Positions 52,730-61,197 are shown, counted from the stretch's first letter. The stretch is DNA of 64,000 bases from Azospirillum sp. RU38E (GCF_900188385.1 NZ_FZOI01000002.1:124001-188000), one strand, 5' to 3'. Made by a program: numbers and translations. Notes: a model not told the origin generated them from the letters alone.

Positions 52730-55471
52730 TCAGTACGTGTATTTGACAGTCAGCAGGCTGGTGGTGCCGCTATCCACCACGTCGGAGATCGCCAGACTGT
52801 TCTTGCCCACATGCGACCAATAGGTGTAGTCGCCCAGCAGGTTGGAGACGGAGAGATCGACGCTGAAACCGCCTTCGAACTGGTAACCGGTATGCAGGTC
52901 CAGGCGGGTGGTCGGGCGGACCCAGAGATTGTCCCAGGTGCCCGGCTGGTTCAGGTAGTTGTAAACGGAGACGTAGCTGCCGGTGTAATTATAGATGACG
53001 TCGAAGGTGAAGCCTTCATATTCATAGAACAGCTGGGCATTGGCCAGCCATTCCGGGGCGTTCTGGATACGCTGGTTGCGGCCCACCGTATCATTGCCCA
53101 GGTCCACCGACGTCCATTGACGGGTGAGATTGCCGCCGATGCCGAAACCGTCAAACGGGGCCGGCAGATCCTTGAACTTCTGCCGCAGCGTCAATTCCAG
53201 GCCATAGACATCGCCCTTGCCGCCATTCTGCGGCGTCAAGGTACGGGTACGGCCGCTGCCACCCAGCGCCGCATTCACGCCGTCGGAGCCGTTCTCGTAG
53301 AGATAATCCGACAGGTGCTTGTAATAGCCGCCGAAGGAGGCGTAGCCGCCCCAATCGCTGCGCCATTCACCCGACAGATCGGCGTTCAGCGAACGGATCG
53401 GCTTCAGGTCCGGGTTACCCATGGTGATGGTGGTGACGCCATCATCCGACAGGTCATAGCGCGCACCACCGGCCAACTGCACAAAGGCCGGACGGGTGTA
53501 GGAGGTCCAGACCGCCGCGCGGTAAACGCTGCTGTCATCCGGGCGCCAGTTGGCGTGGATGCTGGGCAGCCATTCATTATAAATGGTGTCGGTCTTGGCC
53601 CAGTTGCCGCCGACGCTGCTGCTGGCCGGCAGTTGCCAGAAGGTGTTCTTGATCTCGGTATGTTCAAAGCGCAGGCCGGGGATCAGTTCCAGATCGCCCA
53701 GCTGCCACTGGCCCATGACATAGGCGGAGCTGACGGCTTCGCGGCCCTTCTGGGTGTTGCAGTTCATATTGTCGACATAGGGGCGGCCACCGCCGCAACT
53801 GTCAAAGCTGGCGGCGTTCTGGTACTTGCGGAACAGTTCCAACATCCGCTCGTGATCGATTTTCGGCACCGACCAGCCATATTTGCCGGGGAAAATCTCG
53901 TCATAGCTGCCATTGGCAATGCCCAGGCTGGCCCAGGTGGGACGGCCGCCAACCAGATTGGAGAAATGGTCGTTGGTCCAGTCGCGGTTGGTCACCTTGC
54001 GCTGGCTGTCGATATATTTGGCGCCGAACTTGACGAATTGCAGGCTGCCTTCATCGAAATCATGCTGCACGTCGATCTTGCCGCCGCGCTTGTCCTGGCC
54101 GCTGGCCTGGGAGGTCAGCTGACCGGCGCGGCGGGCATAGAGCGCGGTGCCGGCATTATCCAGCGCATTGAACATTTCCGGCGTCAGCAGCGGGATGGGG
54201 AAGTTATTCTCATACCCCATGGAAACGCCGCCGCCATAGTTCCAGCGGTCGTTAGAGCTGTACTGGTCGTTGCGGGCTGAGCCTTCCAGATGGTCCGGGC
54301 GGTTATTATTGCCCATGCTGTAGAAAAGCTGCGGGGAGATTGTCCAGGCGCCGATCTTCTTTTCTGCCCCCAACTGGAAGGTCGACAGATCGGCCTTTTC
54401 CGGGTTGGTTTCATACCAGATGGAGGTGCGGAACTTCTGGATATCCAGGCCGTAGAGCCCGCTGGGCTGCTTGATCCGGCCCTTGTTGGTGCTGACAATC
54501 TGGCTGAAGGTGCTGTTCTGTACCGTCTTGGCGAAGGCGTAAGAGGCGCGGAAATAGGCCTGCAGCGTCTCATCCGGACGCCAGTCCAGCGACAGGTTGC
54601 CGCCGTAACGCGCGGTGCTGCCGTTCGACACCCCGATATTCACGCCCGTCTGCACCACGTTGGACAGCGGGTCCAGGCCCGGCGCGCTGTTGGAGCCGCC
54701 GGCATCACCGGTCAGCGCATAGGCCCAGCCACCATCGCTGCGGGCCGCCATGGCGCCGGCCATCTGGCTGTTGGCATAGTTGCGCTTGTCGTAATAGGCG
54801 CTGACATAGACGCCGAACTGGTCATCCTGGCCGAATTTGAAGGCCAGGTCGCCGGCGGTGCCGCCGCCCAGGCCGCTATCGCCATAATCACGCGCCCGGC
54901 TTTCCATGCGACCGGAGACGGTCATGCTGGCATGGACATCCTGCTTGAAATCATAGGCCGTGGGGGTGCGGAAATCGATGGTGCCGCCGATGGCATCGCC
55001 ATCCATGTCGGGGGTGGAGGTCTTGTTCAGCGCAATGGTGTGCAGGCCCGACGGCGGCAGCAGGCTCAGCTTCACGCCGCGGCTGTAGGGCATCCCCTGG
55101 GCCACGGTGATGCCGTTGATCATGTTGACATTATATTCGCTGTTCATGCCGCGCACGGCGGCGAACATGCCTTCACCACGGGCCGCACCATCAATGCCGC
55201 CGAAGAAGGACTGGCCGGTATTCACCACCGTCACGCCCGGCAGCAGGCCCAGTGCTTCGGCCACATTGTGCACAGCGGTATGTTCCAGATCCTCGTTGGA
55301 GAGGATGGCGACGCTGTTCTTGGACTGCATCTGCGCGTCGCTCGCCTGATAGCGGGTGGCGACGACCAGGATCTCTTCCAGGACAAGGGGTTCATCCGCA
55401 TGGGCGGCGGCGAAAGGGGCAAGCGCGACGGCGGTGGCCAGCAGCACCGATTTCAGGGCGGGGCGATGCAT
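52730..55471 (-). CDS. TonB-dependent receptor without STN domain, paralogue of the phytase-linked receptor
   Basis: A 913-residue receptor: signal peptide to AHA, TonB box (EEILVVATRYQ), plug (VAEALGLLPGVTVVNTG, NMINGITVAQGMPYSRGVKLSLLPPSGL, TSTPDMDGDAIGGTIDFRTPTAYDF), barrel ending VKYTY. The plug block is very like that of the STN receptor at 48053-51049 (shared MPYSR/LPYSR, LSLLPP, DGDAIGG.IDFR), so the two are paralogues, one a transporter and one a transducer-transporter. The ATG at 55471 has GAGGAT upstream; the longer frame is rejected. Location next to the sigma/FecR operon suggests it is a target of that system. Confidence 0.92.
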   Translation of the reverse strand: MHRPALKSVLLATAVALAPFAAAHADEPLVLEEILVVATRYQASDAQMQSKNSVAILSNEDLEHTAVHNVAEALGLLPGVTVVNTGQSFFGGIDGAARGEGMFAAVRGMNSEYNVNMINGITVAQGMPYSRGVKLSLLPPSGLHTIALNKTSTPDMDGDAIGGTIDFRTPTAYDFKQDVHASMTVSGRMESRARDYGDSGLGGGTAGDLAFKFGQDDQFGVYVSAYYDKRNYANSQMAGAMAARSDGGWAYALTGDAGGSNSAPGLDPLSNVVQTGVNIGVSNGSTARYGGNLSLDWRPDETLQAYFRASYAFAKTVQNSTFSQIVSTNKGRIKQPSGLYGLDIQKFRTSIWYETNPEKADLSTFQLGAEKKIGAWTISPQLFYSMGNNNRPDHLEGSARNDQYSSNDRWNYGGGVSMGYENNFPIPLLTPEMFNALDNAGTALYARRAGQLTSQASGQDKRGGKIDVQHDFDEGSLQFVKFGAKYIDSQRKVTNRDWTNDHFSNLVGGRPTWASLGIANGSYDEIFPGKYGWSVPKIDHERMLELFRKYQNAASFDSCGGGRPYVDNMNCNTQKGREAVSSAYVMGQWQLGDLELIPGLRFEHTEIKNTFWQLPASSSVGGNWAKTDTIYNEWLPSIHANWRPDDSSVYRAAVWTSYTRPAFVQLAGGARYDLSDDGVTTITMGNPDLKPIRSLNADLSGEWRSDWGGYASFGGYYKHLSDYLYENGSDGVNAALGGSGRTRTLTPQNGGKGDVYGLELTLRQKFKDLPAPFDGFGIGGNLTRQWTSVDLGNDTVGRNQRIQNAPEWLANAQLFYEYEGFTFDVIYNYTGSYVSVYNYLNQPGTWDNLWVRPTTRLDLHTGYQFEGGFSVDLSVSNLLGDYTYWSHVGKNSLAISDVVDSGTTSLLTVKYTY

Positions 55472-55560
55472 GATGATCCTCAAAGGCTCCGTACTTGGGT
55501 TTGGAGGGATGTCACCACCCCTCATCAGCCAAGACGCATCCCGCACCGCAATAACCGCGT

Positions 55561-55578
55561 GTCACATAACTTTCTTAA
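55561..55578. promoter_or_regulatory. Pho-box-like repeat upstream of TonB receptor
   Basis: GTGTCACATAACTTTCTT, plus-strand orientation, agrees with the PhoB box pattern CTGTCAT-A[A/T]A[A/T]-CTGTCAY at about 14 of 18 positions by eye. A weaker copy on the minus strand at 55592-55609 (ATGTCAT-N4-GTTACAC) points toward the receptor. Supporting context: phytase-like and phosphonate genes are nearby. PhoB control is not proven. Confidence 0.35.
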
Positions 55579-55640
55579 ATCAAATCAAGGTGTAACGAAA
55601 ATGACATCTTCAGATATGCTGTCTTCCATAAAGAATAACC

Positions 55641-55680
55641 GGCGGTCGGCCAGGGGCTGATACGCCCCCTGCCGACCGCC
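55641..55680 (-). terminator. Terminator after vanB
   Basis: GGCGGTCGGC (55641-55650) and GCCGACCGCC (55671-55680) form a 10-bp stem, extended inside by AGGGGC/GCCCCCT, with loop TGATAC. The minus-strand tail is T-rich (TTATTCTTTAT). A strong intrinsic terminator 16 bp after the vanB stop. Confidence 0.85.
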
Positions 55681-55696
55681 AACCCGTTCATTCAAC

Positions 55697-56671
55697 TCAA
55701 GCCGGACGATAGCCGGTATCAATCACCGCATGGCCCCCGGCGATGCGGGAAACGCAGGCGCACATGCGCTTGCCTTCGTGCTTTTCCTCCTCGCCCAGGA
55801 AAACGTCACGGTGGTCGATGGGCTGGTCATGGTCCAGCACCTCCACGGCGCAGAGGCCGCATTCCCCCCGCTTGCAATCATGGATCATGGCCACGCCCGC
55901 TTCCATCAGCGCATCCAGCAGCGACTGGTCGGGCGGGACGGTGACGGTCAGGTCATAGCCCTTCACCGCCACCTGGAAGGGGGTTTCGGTGAAGCGGCCG
56001 GTATCGCCGAACACTTCAAAGCGCAGGCGGCTGATCGGGCGGCCGGCGGCGGTCCAGGCCTTCTTCGCCGCCTCCAGCATGGGCAGCGGACCACAGATAT
56101 AAAGCTCCCCGTCGGGGGGCAGCTTGGCGATTTCGCCCGCCATATCCACCATGGCGCCCTGGTCCTGCGCATGGACGGAGAGCCTGTCCCCCAGCGCCGC
56201 GCGCAGCGGTTCCAGGAAGGGCATGGCCCCCAGGCTCTGCCCGCCATAGGCCATGCGCAGCCTGGCCCCGCGCGCGGCCAGGGCCAGCGCCATGCCGTAA
56301 ATCGGGGTGACGCCGATACCACCCGCCATCAGCAGATAGTCAGTGGCCCGCCAGGACAGATCAAAGCGGTTTTCCGGCGTGCTGATGCGCACCGCATCAC
56401 CCGGCTTAAGCGTGAACATGAAGCGTGAGCCGCCCCGGCTGTGCGGATGCAGCTTCACCGCCACCGCCACATGGCCGGGGGCGGCATCGGGCAGACAGCT
56501 ATAGGTGCGCAGGGCGTGGCCATTTTCAATCGCCACCCGGATGGCGATGTGGGAGCCGGGGTCGAATGCCGGCAGCACCACCGGGGCGGCAAATTCAAAA
56601 CGGCGGATGCCTTCCGCAATATCGTCAACGCGGGTGACCCGCGCATCCAGCCAGGTGATGTCATTCTTCAT
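55697..56671 (-). CDS. vanB: VanB-type oxygenase reductase (FMN, 2Fe-2S)
   Basis: A 324-residue reductase of the phthalate dioxygenase reductase/VanB type. An FMN/NAD part comes first (LRTYSCLPDAAPGHVAVAVK, LMAGGIGVTPIYGMALAL, ELYICGPLPMLEAAKKAW), then a C-terminal plant-type ferredoxin domain with cysteines in CKRGECGLCAVEVL and a later CAC. It passes electrons from NAD(P)H to the Rieske oxygenase VanA encoded nearby. It lies 34 bp after the GntR gene on the same strand, so vanA, regulator and vanB likely share control. Confidence 0.9.
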   Translation of the reverse strand: MKNDITWLDARVTRVDDIAEGIRRFEFAAPVVLPAFDPGSHIAIRVAIENGHALRTYSCLPDAAPGHVAVAVKLHPHSRGGSRFMFTLKPGDAVRISTPENRFDLSWRATDYLLMAGGIGVTPIYGMALALAARGARLRMAYGGQSLGAMPFLEPLRAALGDRLSVHAQDQGAMVDMAGEIAKLPPDGELYICGPLPMLEAAKKAWTAAGRPISRLRFEVFGDTGRFTETPFQVAVKGYDLTVTVPPDQSLLDALMEAGVAMIHDCKRGECGLCAVEVLDHDQPIDHRDVFLGEEEKHEGKRMCACVSRIAGGHAVIDTGYRPA

Positions 56672-56705
56672 TATCGTTCCCTCCCTGTATCATGCGGGGG
56701 CAGCG

Positions 56706-57440
56706 TCAGCCGGCGACCAGCGCCAGCGCCGGGAAGCGGCGCAATGCCTCACTGCCCCCTTGCATCACGGTTTCCAGATTGCGGCGGGCCAGCCGCGCAT
56801 GTTCTCGCGCCACGGATTCCGCCCGCGCCCCTTCGCGCAGGCTGATCGCCTCCACCATCGCCCGGTGCTGGGCCTGGGCCAGCACCAGCGAATGCGGCAC
56901 CACCGGTTCCGCCCCCAGCTTTTCCAGAAAGGCGCTGGGGGAGGCGAAGGGCAGGCGGGTGATCCGCTCAATCTCCCGCTCGATGGTGATGCTGCCGGAC
57001 AGGCCGGAGAGCAGCTCGTGGAATTCCTCATTCAAGGCGATATAGCGTTCCATCGACGGGTCGGACGGGTTCTGGGCCACCACCAGATCAATGGCATCCA
57101 GCACCCGGTTTATGGCCAGCATCCGCCGCGGCTCCACCCCGCGTTCAGCGGCCAGCCGGGCGGCCGTGCCTTCCAGCACGCCGCGCAGCTCAATGGCGTC
57201 AATCGCCTCGTCCAGGGTAAAGCGGCGGGGAATATGCCCCCCTGCCGGCACCCGTTCCAGCAGCCCTTCCTGTTCCAGCCGGGCAAGGGCGGCGCGGATG
57301 GGCGTGCGGGAGATACCCAGCTTTTCCGCCAGCCCCGGCTCGGACAGGCGTTCCCCCGGTTCCACCGCCCCGCGCAGGATCAAATCCCGGATGCCGGCCA
57401 GGGCCCGCACCGTCTGCGCCGCGTCCTTGTTGTAGCTCAT
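56706..57440 (-). CDS. vanR: GntR-family regulator (FCD type), VanR-like
   Basis: A 244-residue regulator: winged helix (GIRDLILRGAVEPGERLSEPGLAEKLGISRTPIRAALARLEQEGLLERVPAGG) and a C-terminal FCD ligand domain (IELRGVLEGTAARLAAERGV, FHELLSGLSGS, AQHRAMVEAISLREGARAESVAREHARLARRNLE). In vanAB loci such regulators repress until vanillate or a related aromatic acid binds. It lies between vanA and vanB on the same strand, and a CTGTATACAG palindrome precedes vanA. The gene symbol is given by context. Confidence 0.85.
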   Translation of the reverse strand: MSYNKDAAQTVRALAGIRDLILRGAVEPGERLSEPGLAEKLGISRTPIRAALARLEQEGLLERVPAGGHIPRRFTLDEAIDAIELRGVLEGTAARLAAERGVEPRRMLAINRVLDAIDLVVAQNPSDPSMERYIALNEEFHELLSGLSGSITIEREIERITRLPFASPSAFLEKLGAEPVVPHSLVLAQAQHRAMVEAISLREGARAESVAREHARLARRNLETVMQGGSEALRRFPALALVAG

Positions 57441-57491
57441 GCTGGGTTCCTGTCCGGTTCTTGTTCCAGGTCAGTCGCCGGTCGCCGCCAA

Positions 57492-57524
57492 ATATCCAGG
57501 GGCATCAAGAATGCCCCTGGATAT
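57492..57524 (-). terminator. Terminator after vanA
   Basis: ATATCCAGGGGCAT (57492-57505) and ATGCCCCTGGATAT (57511-57524) form a perfect 14-bp stem with loop CAAGA, 4 bp past the vanA stop; the minus-strand tail begins TTTGG. It should separate vanA from vanR-vanB. Confidence 0.75.
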
Positions 57525-57528
57525 CTTC

Positions 57529-58578
57529 TCATTCGGCCGCCAGCGACACGGCGGGCCGGGCCTCCGCCGCAATCATCTTGTCGATCAGCCGGCGCGCCCA
57601 CATGGAGCCGGCATCGATGTTGAGATTGTAGAAGACATGGCCCGGATTATCATCAATGGCCCGCTGCTGGGCTTCCAGAATGCGTTCATCTTCGCGGAAG
57701 ATGCCGGACACGCCTTCACGGATCTTGTGCGTGCGGGCCTGGTTGTGAATGTCGAAATTGCGGGCGAAGGCCCAGAAATAATGGCAGGTCTTGTCGGTTT
57801 CCGGCGTCAGGCAGTTGATGACACGGCCATCCACCCCCTTGCTGCGGTCACCTTCCGGTGCGCCCGTGCCGGTGGGGGCCACGCCGACTTCAATGATGAT
57901 GGTGGAAGGGGCGGTGAAATTGATGATCTGCCAGCGGTCTACATGTTCCTTCTGGCCCAGATTCTCAGCCCAGAAGGGCGGCGCATCAATATCGATCATC
58001 CAGCGGGTGATGGTGGCCGTCTTCTCGCTATGGGTCGCGGTGAAGGGCGCCTCTGCCACGGCCTGATTGCCGATGGAGCTGCTATGCACGAAGGTTTCGT
58101 GCGTCAGATCCATCAGATTATCCACCACCAGCCGGTAATCGCACTTGGCATGGATCACCTTACCGTCGCCGGCCCAGGCGGGATCGGTGGCCCAATGGAT
58201 ATCGGGGATCAGGTCCGGGTCGGCCAGGGCCGGATCGCCCGGCCAGATCCACAGGAAGCGATAGCGTTCCACCAGCGGATAGCTTTTCACGCAGGCCGAC
58301 GGGTTGATGGTCTCTTGCGACGGCATGTATACACACCGCCCGGTATCATCAAATTTCAGCCCGTGATAGCCGCAGACCACCCGGTCTTCCTCCAGCCGGC
58401 CCAGCGACAGCGGCAATAAACGGTGCCAGCAGGCATCAGCCAGGGCCACAGCGGTGCCATCCAGCTTGCGATACATCACCACCTGCTTGTTGCAGATGGT
58501 GCGCGCCAGCAGGCTGCGCCCCAATTCCACATCATAGGCGGCGACATACCAGGCGTTAAGGGGGAAGCCCGTCATCAT
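57529..58578 (-). CDS. vanA: VanA-type Rieske aromatic O-demethylase, oxygenase subunit
   Basis: A 349-residue Rieske non-haem iron oxygenase. The Rieske cluster is CWH (with L/P-rich spacer) then CGYHGLKF, the Cys-x-His and Cys-x2-His pairs of the family. The mononuclear iron site lies in DLTHETFVHSSSIG, with the bridging Asp in NLMDLTHE. The N-terminus FPLNAWYVAAYDVELGRSLLARTICNKQVVMYR is typical of VanA. It demethylates vanillate or a close methoxy-aromatic acid to protocatechuate and formaldehyde. ATG at 58578 has GGGAG upstream; the longer frame to 58608 is rejected. Confidence 0.88.
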   Translation of the reverse strand: MMTGFPLNAWYVAAYDVELGRSLLARTICNKQVVMYRKLDGTAVALADACWHRLLPLSLGRLEEDRVVCGYHGLKFDDTGRCVYMPSQETINPSACVKSYPLVERYRFLWIWPGDPALADPDLIPDIHWATDPAWAGDGKVIHAKCDYRLVVDNLMDLTHETFVHSSSIGNQAVAEAPFTATHSEKTATITRWMIDIDAPPFWAENLGQKEHVDRWQIINFTAPSTIIIEVGVAPTGTGAPEGDRSKGVDGRVINCLTPETDKTCHYFWAFARNFDIHNQARTHKIREGVSGIFREDERILEAQQRAIDDNPGHVFYNLNIDAGSMWARRLIDKMIAAEARPAVSLAAE

Positions 58579-58610
58579 AACTCTCCCTGGGTGTATGTTA
58601 TTATTCATAA

Positions 58611-58620
58611 CTGTATACAG
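58611..58620. promoter_or_regulatory. GntR/VanR-type operator upstream of vanA
   Basis: CTGTATACAG is a perfect 10-bp palindrome of the FCD-GntR operator type, 33 bp upstream of the vanA start. The adjoining GTTAT-N5-ATAAC repeat overlaps the likely -10 area, so binding would block the promoter. Confidence 0.55.
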
Positions 58621-58692
58621 CTTTCCGGGGCATGAGTCGAGAGATGATTTTCAGGCTGATATATTCACCCGGCAGAAATCAAAGGGCGGTGA

Positions 58693-59073
58693 TCACGGCA
58701 ACTGCGCATTAGCTTCCAGCTCATCCAGCCGTTTGGCCATGGTGCGGATATTGTCGATCAGCAGCTGCACCAGCTGGCGCAGCAGCGGGTCGGCGCCATA
58801 AAGGCTTTCGCGCAGCACGCTGGCCGGCATCCGCATCAGTACCGACTCCAGCTCGGCTGAGGCATTGGCCATGCGGGGCTTGCGGTCGAAAATGGCCATT
58901 TCGCCGAACACACCCTTTTCATCGACCGATCCGATGATGGTGGGATGCTCAATCTCCCCCCGCCAGATGCGCACCCGGCCCTTTTCCACCACATAAAGGC
59001 TGTCGCCTGGATCGCCTTCCTTGAAGATCATCTCACCGGGTGCGAAGGTACGGCGTTCGAACGCGGCGGACAT
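58693..59073 (-). CDS. Stand-alone cyclic-nucleotide-binding domain protein
   Basis: A 126-residue protein that is only a Crp-type cNMP-binding domain: RTFAPGEMIFKEGDPGDSLYVVEKGRVRIWRG, then VFGEMAIFDRKPRMANASAELESVLMRMPA, followed by a helix (QLVQLLIDNIRTMAKRLDELEANAQ). There is no helix-turn-helix, so it is not a DNA-binding Crp protein. The phosphate-binding cassette has FGEMAIFDRKPRMANA, where Arg and Ala/Ser positions fit nucleotide binding. Likely a sensor or partner subunit; target unknown. ATG at 59073 is preferred over TTG at 59079. Confidence 0.85.
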   Translation of the reverse strand: MSAAFERRTFAPGEMIFKEGDPGDSLYVVEKGRVRIWRGEIEHPTIIGSVDEKGVFGEMAIFDRKPRMANASAELESVLMRMPASVLRESLYGADPLLRQLVQLLIDNIRTMAKRLDELEANAQLP

Positions 59074-59165
59074 GGGCAAGGCGCTCCCGCAAAGATTAAC
59101 GGCTGCGTCATCATTACGCCCGACACCGGCATTTGGCTATAGGCTGCCATGTTGGGCGTAGGGGA

Positions 59166-59193
59166 TTGACAATAGCACGACCGTTCGTATTAT
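59166..59193 (+). promoter_or_regulatory. Sigma-70-type promoter of the TetR gene, probably leaderless
   Basis: TTGACA (59166-59171), 16 bases, TATTAT (59188-59193). The ATG follows only 7 bp after the -10, so transcription should begin at or next to the start codon. No ribosome site is visible before ATG. ACGA-N4-TCGT between the two boxes may be the TetR operator. Confidence 0.65.
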
Positions 59194-59200
59194 TTTCCCC

Positions 59201-59800
59201 ATGAGCAAAGGGGAACGCACACGCGCCACCATCCTGGACGAAGCGCTGGCCATGACCAGCACGGACGGGTTGACCGGCCTGACCATCGGCACGCTGGCGG
59301 AACGGCTGGGCATGTCGAAAAGCGGGCTGTTCGCGCATTTCGGCAGCAAGGAGATGTTGCAGGCCGCCGTGCTGGGGCGGGCGGCGGAGCTGTATGCCGA
59401 TACGGTGGTGCGCCCGGCCATGGCTTTGCCGCGCGGGTTGCCGCGCGTGCTGGGCCTGTTTGAGAATTGGATCGCCTGGACGCTGGCCCCGGTTCTGCCC
59501 GGCGGCTGTCCGATCCAGGCCGCATCGATTGAGTTTGACGACAGGCCCGGCCCCTTGCGCGACATGATCATCCGCCATCAGGAGGATTTGCGCCATCTGG
59601 TGACCGGGGCGGTGAAGCGCGCTGTGGATGAAGGCCATCTGCGCGCCGACCTGGATGTGGAACAGTTCGCGTTTGAGGGGATTTCGCTGTGCTTCGGTTT
59701 CACCCAAACCTATCGCCTGCTGAAAGATCCACGGGCGGAGGCTTGGGTGCGGACGGCCATCAATCAGTTGATTGAGCGCAGCCGACCGGTTGGGGCGTAA
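59201..59800 (+). CDS. TetR-family regulator
   Basis: A 199-residue repressor: helix-turn-helix (RATILDEALAMTSTDGLTGLTIGTLAERLGMSKSGLFAHFGSKEMLQAAVL) and a ligand domain with the C-terminal pattern of the group close to PF16925/TetR_C (CPIQAASIEFDDRPGPLRDMI). It is divergent from the cyclic-nucleotide domain gene and upstream of a hydrolase-MAPEG-SDR-isomerase row that it may control. Signals upstream suggest a leaderless, self-regulated transcript. Confidence 0.9.
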   Translation: MSKGERTRATILDEALAMTSTDGLTGLTIGTLAERLGMSKSGLFAHFGSKEMLQAAVLGRAAELYADTVVRPAMALPRGLPRVLGLFENWIAWTLAPVLPGGCPIQAASIEFDDRPGPLRDMIIRHQEDLRHLVTGAVKRAVDEGHLRADLDVEQFAFEGISLCFGFTQTYRLLKDPRAEAWVRTAINQLIERSRPVGA

Positions 59801-59851
59801 TTCGGGTTCAACGGGCGTTGCAGACGCTCATCAGGGAAATGGGGGACAATC

Positions 59852-60751
59852 ATGGCCCGTGTGAGTTTTTACTCCAAAAAAAGCACGAACGATCGGTTTA
59901 ATTTATGGTCGGCACTGCCCCATTTGCCGGATTGGCTGATGCCTCTTTCGCGGGCGGAGCGGGCTGCGGATCTTTATCTGGTGCCCGAACGGCATGTCGC
60001 CCCGCCGGCCCTGCCAGAACCGGCGGGTGGAATGGTGCTGGCGGTGCCGGGCATGGTTCCCCACCTGAATGCCCGGCTCTGGGGGGCGGAGCGGGTGGTG
60101 GCCCCCCTGATCCTGCTGGCCCATGATTGGGAAGGGCAAATACAGGACATGATGCCGCTGATCATCGCGCTGACCGATGCCGGCGCGCGGGTGGTGGCCT
60201 TCGACGCACCGGCCCATGGGCGCAGTGGCGGCGATATCTGCCATGTGCTTGCCATGGCTGCCGCCGTCAAGGCCGTGGCCAAAGCGGCAGGGGGGCCGGT
60301 TGATCTGGCCATCGGCCATGGGTTGGGGGCCAGCGCCATGGTTGCCGCCATGGCGGACGGGTTTCAGCCCGGCCGCGTGGCCTTACTGGCCCCGATGGCG
60401 GATGTCCGCTGGCCGGTGCAGCAGATTGCCCAGGTTCTCCACCTGACAGAGACGGAGCAGGCTGCCATGTTGCAGCGGATCGATCAGGCCTTGGGGCAGC
60501 CGCTGCATGGGCTGACCCTGCATCCGCCGGTGGGGACTGTGCTTGGCTTGCTGATCCATAGCAGTGACGACCGGGTGGCCCCGGTCGCCGATGCGCTGCA
60601 TCTGGCAGCCTTCTGGCCAGGAATGCGCCGGCATCTGGTGGATGGGTTGGGCCATCGCCGGCTGTTGGCGGATCGGGCTGTAGCCGACCTGATCATCCGT
60701 TTCGCCTTTGACGGGCAGGGCAGCGTCGACCGACACGCCGATTTGGGCTAA
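59852..60751 (+). CDS. Alpha/beta-hydrolase-fold protein lacking the nucleophile Ser
   Basis: A 299-residue protein with hydrolase fold marks (PLILLAHDWEGQIQDM as oxyanion region, VVAFDAPAHGRSGGD, LLIHSSDDRVAPVADA and DGLGHRRLLAD as acid and His regions). At the nucleophile elbow, where GxSxG is expected, the sequence reads GHGLG (residues 155-159), with Gly157 replacing Ser. The DNA (GGC CAT GGG TTG GGG) confirms it. It may be a non-catalytic member, use another residue, or have a binding role. It follows the TetR gene by 51 bp. Confidence 0.8.
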   Translation: MARVSFYSKKSTNDRFNLWSALPHLPDWLMPLSRAERAADLYLVPERHVAPPALPEPAGGMVLAVPGMVPHLNARLWGAERVVAPLILLAHDWEGQIQDMMPLIIALTDAGARVVAFDAPAHGRSGGDICHVLAMAAAVKAVAKAAGGPVDLAIGHGLGASAMVAAMADGFQPGRVALLAPMADVRWPVQQIAQVLHLTETEQAAMLQRIDQALGQPLHGLTLHPPVGTVLGLLIHSSDDRVAPVADALHLAAFWPGMRRHLVDGLGHRRLLADRAVADLIIRFAFDGQGSVDRHADLG

Positions 60752-60789
60752 GCTGTTTTTGATAAACAATAAATCAGGGGAAATGTCAG

Positions 60790-61197
60790 ATGCCGTTCAT
60801 GGTGACGCCGCTTTATGCCGGCCTGTTGGGGATTGTGCTGCTTGTGCTCAGCTTTCTGGTCTCGCGCCAGCGGATGCGGCACAATGTGTCGGTAGGTGAT
60901 GGCGGCGTGCCCGCCCTGGTCGGGGCCATCCGTGCCCAGGGCAATTTTGTGGAATATGTGCCGCTGACGCTGATCCTGCTGGCGCTGCTGGAACTGACGC
61001 ACCATTCCCTCTATCTGCTGCATGGGTTGGGTATTGCCCTGGTGTTGGGCCGGGTGCTGCACGCCTATGGTATCTCCACCCGGCCGGAGGGGCGCAGTTT
61101 CGGGCGGATGTGGGGCATTCTGCTGACCTGGATTCCCATGCTGGCGGCCTCTGTCCTGCTGATCATTGCGGCGGTTTATCACCTGCTGACGGCTTGA
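60790..61197 (+). CDS. MAPEG-family membrane protein
   Basis: A 135-residue protein with four helices: TPLYAGLLGIVLLVLSFLVSRQR, then RAQGNFVEYVPLTLILLALLEL, then GLGIALVLGRVLHAYGIS, and WIPMLAASVLLIIAAVYHLL. The R-x-Q-x-N-x-x-E-Y-V-P block is the signature of bacterial MAPEG proteins, membrane glutathione-linked transferases or homologues. With the HCCA-isomerase-like glutathione enzyme and SDR downstream it suggests a glutathione-dependent detoxification or aromatic group. It starts 38 bp after the hydrolase-like gene. Confidence 0.88.
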   Translation: MPFMVTPLYAGLLGIVLLVLSFLVSRQRMRHNVSVGDGGVPALVGAIRAQGNFVEYVPLTLILLALLELTHHSLYLLHGLGIALVLGRVLHAYGISTRPEGRSFGRMWGILLTWIPMLAASVLLIIAAVYHLLTA

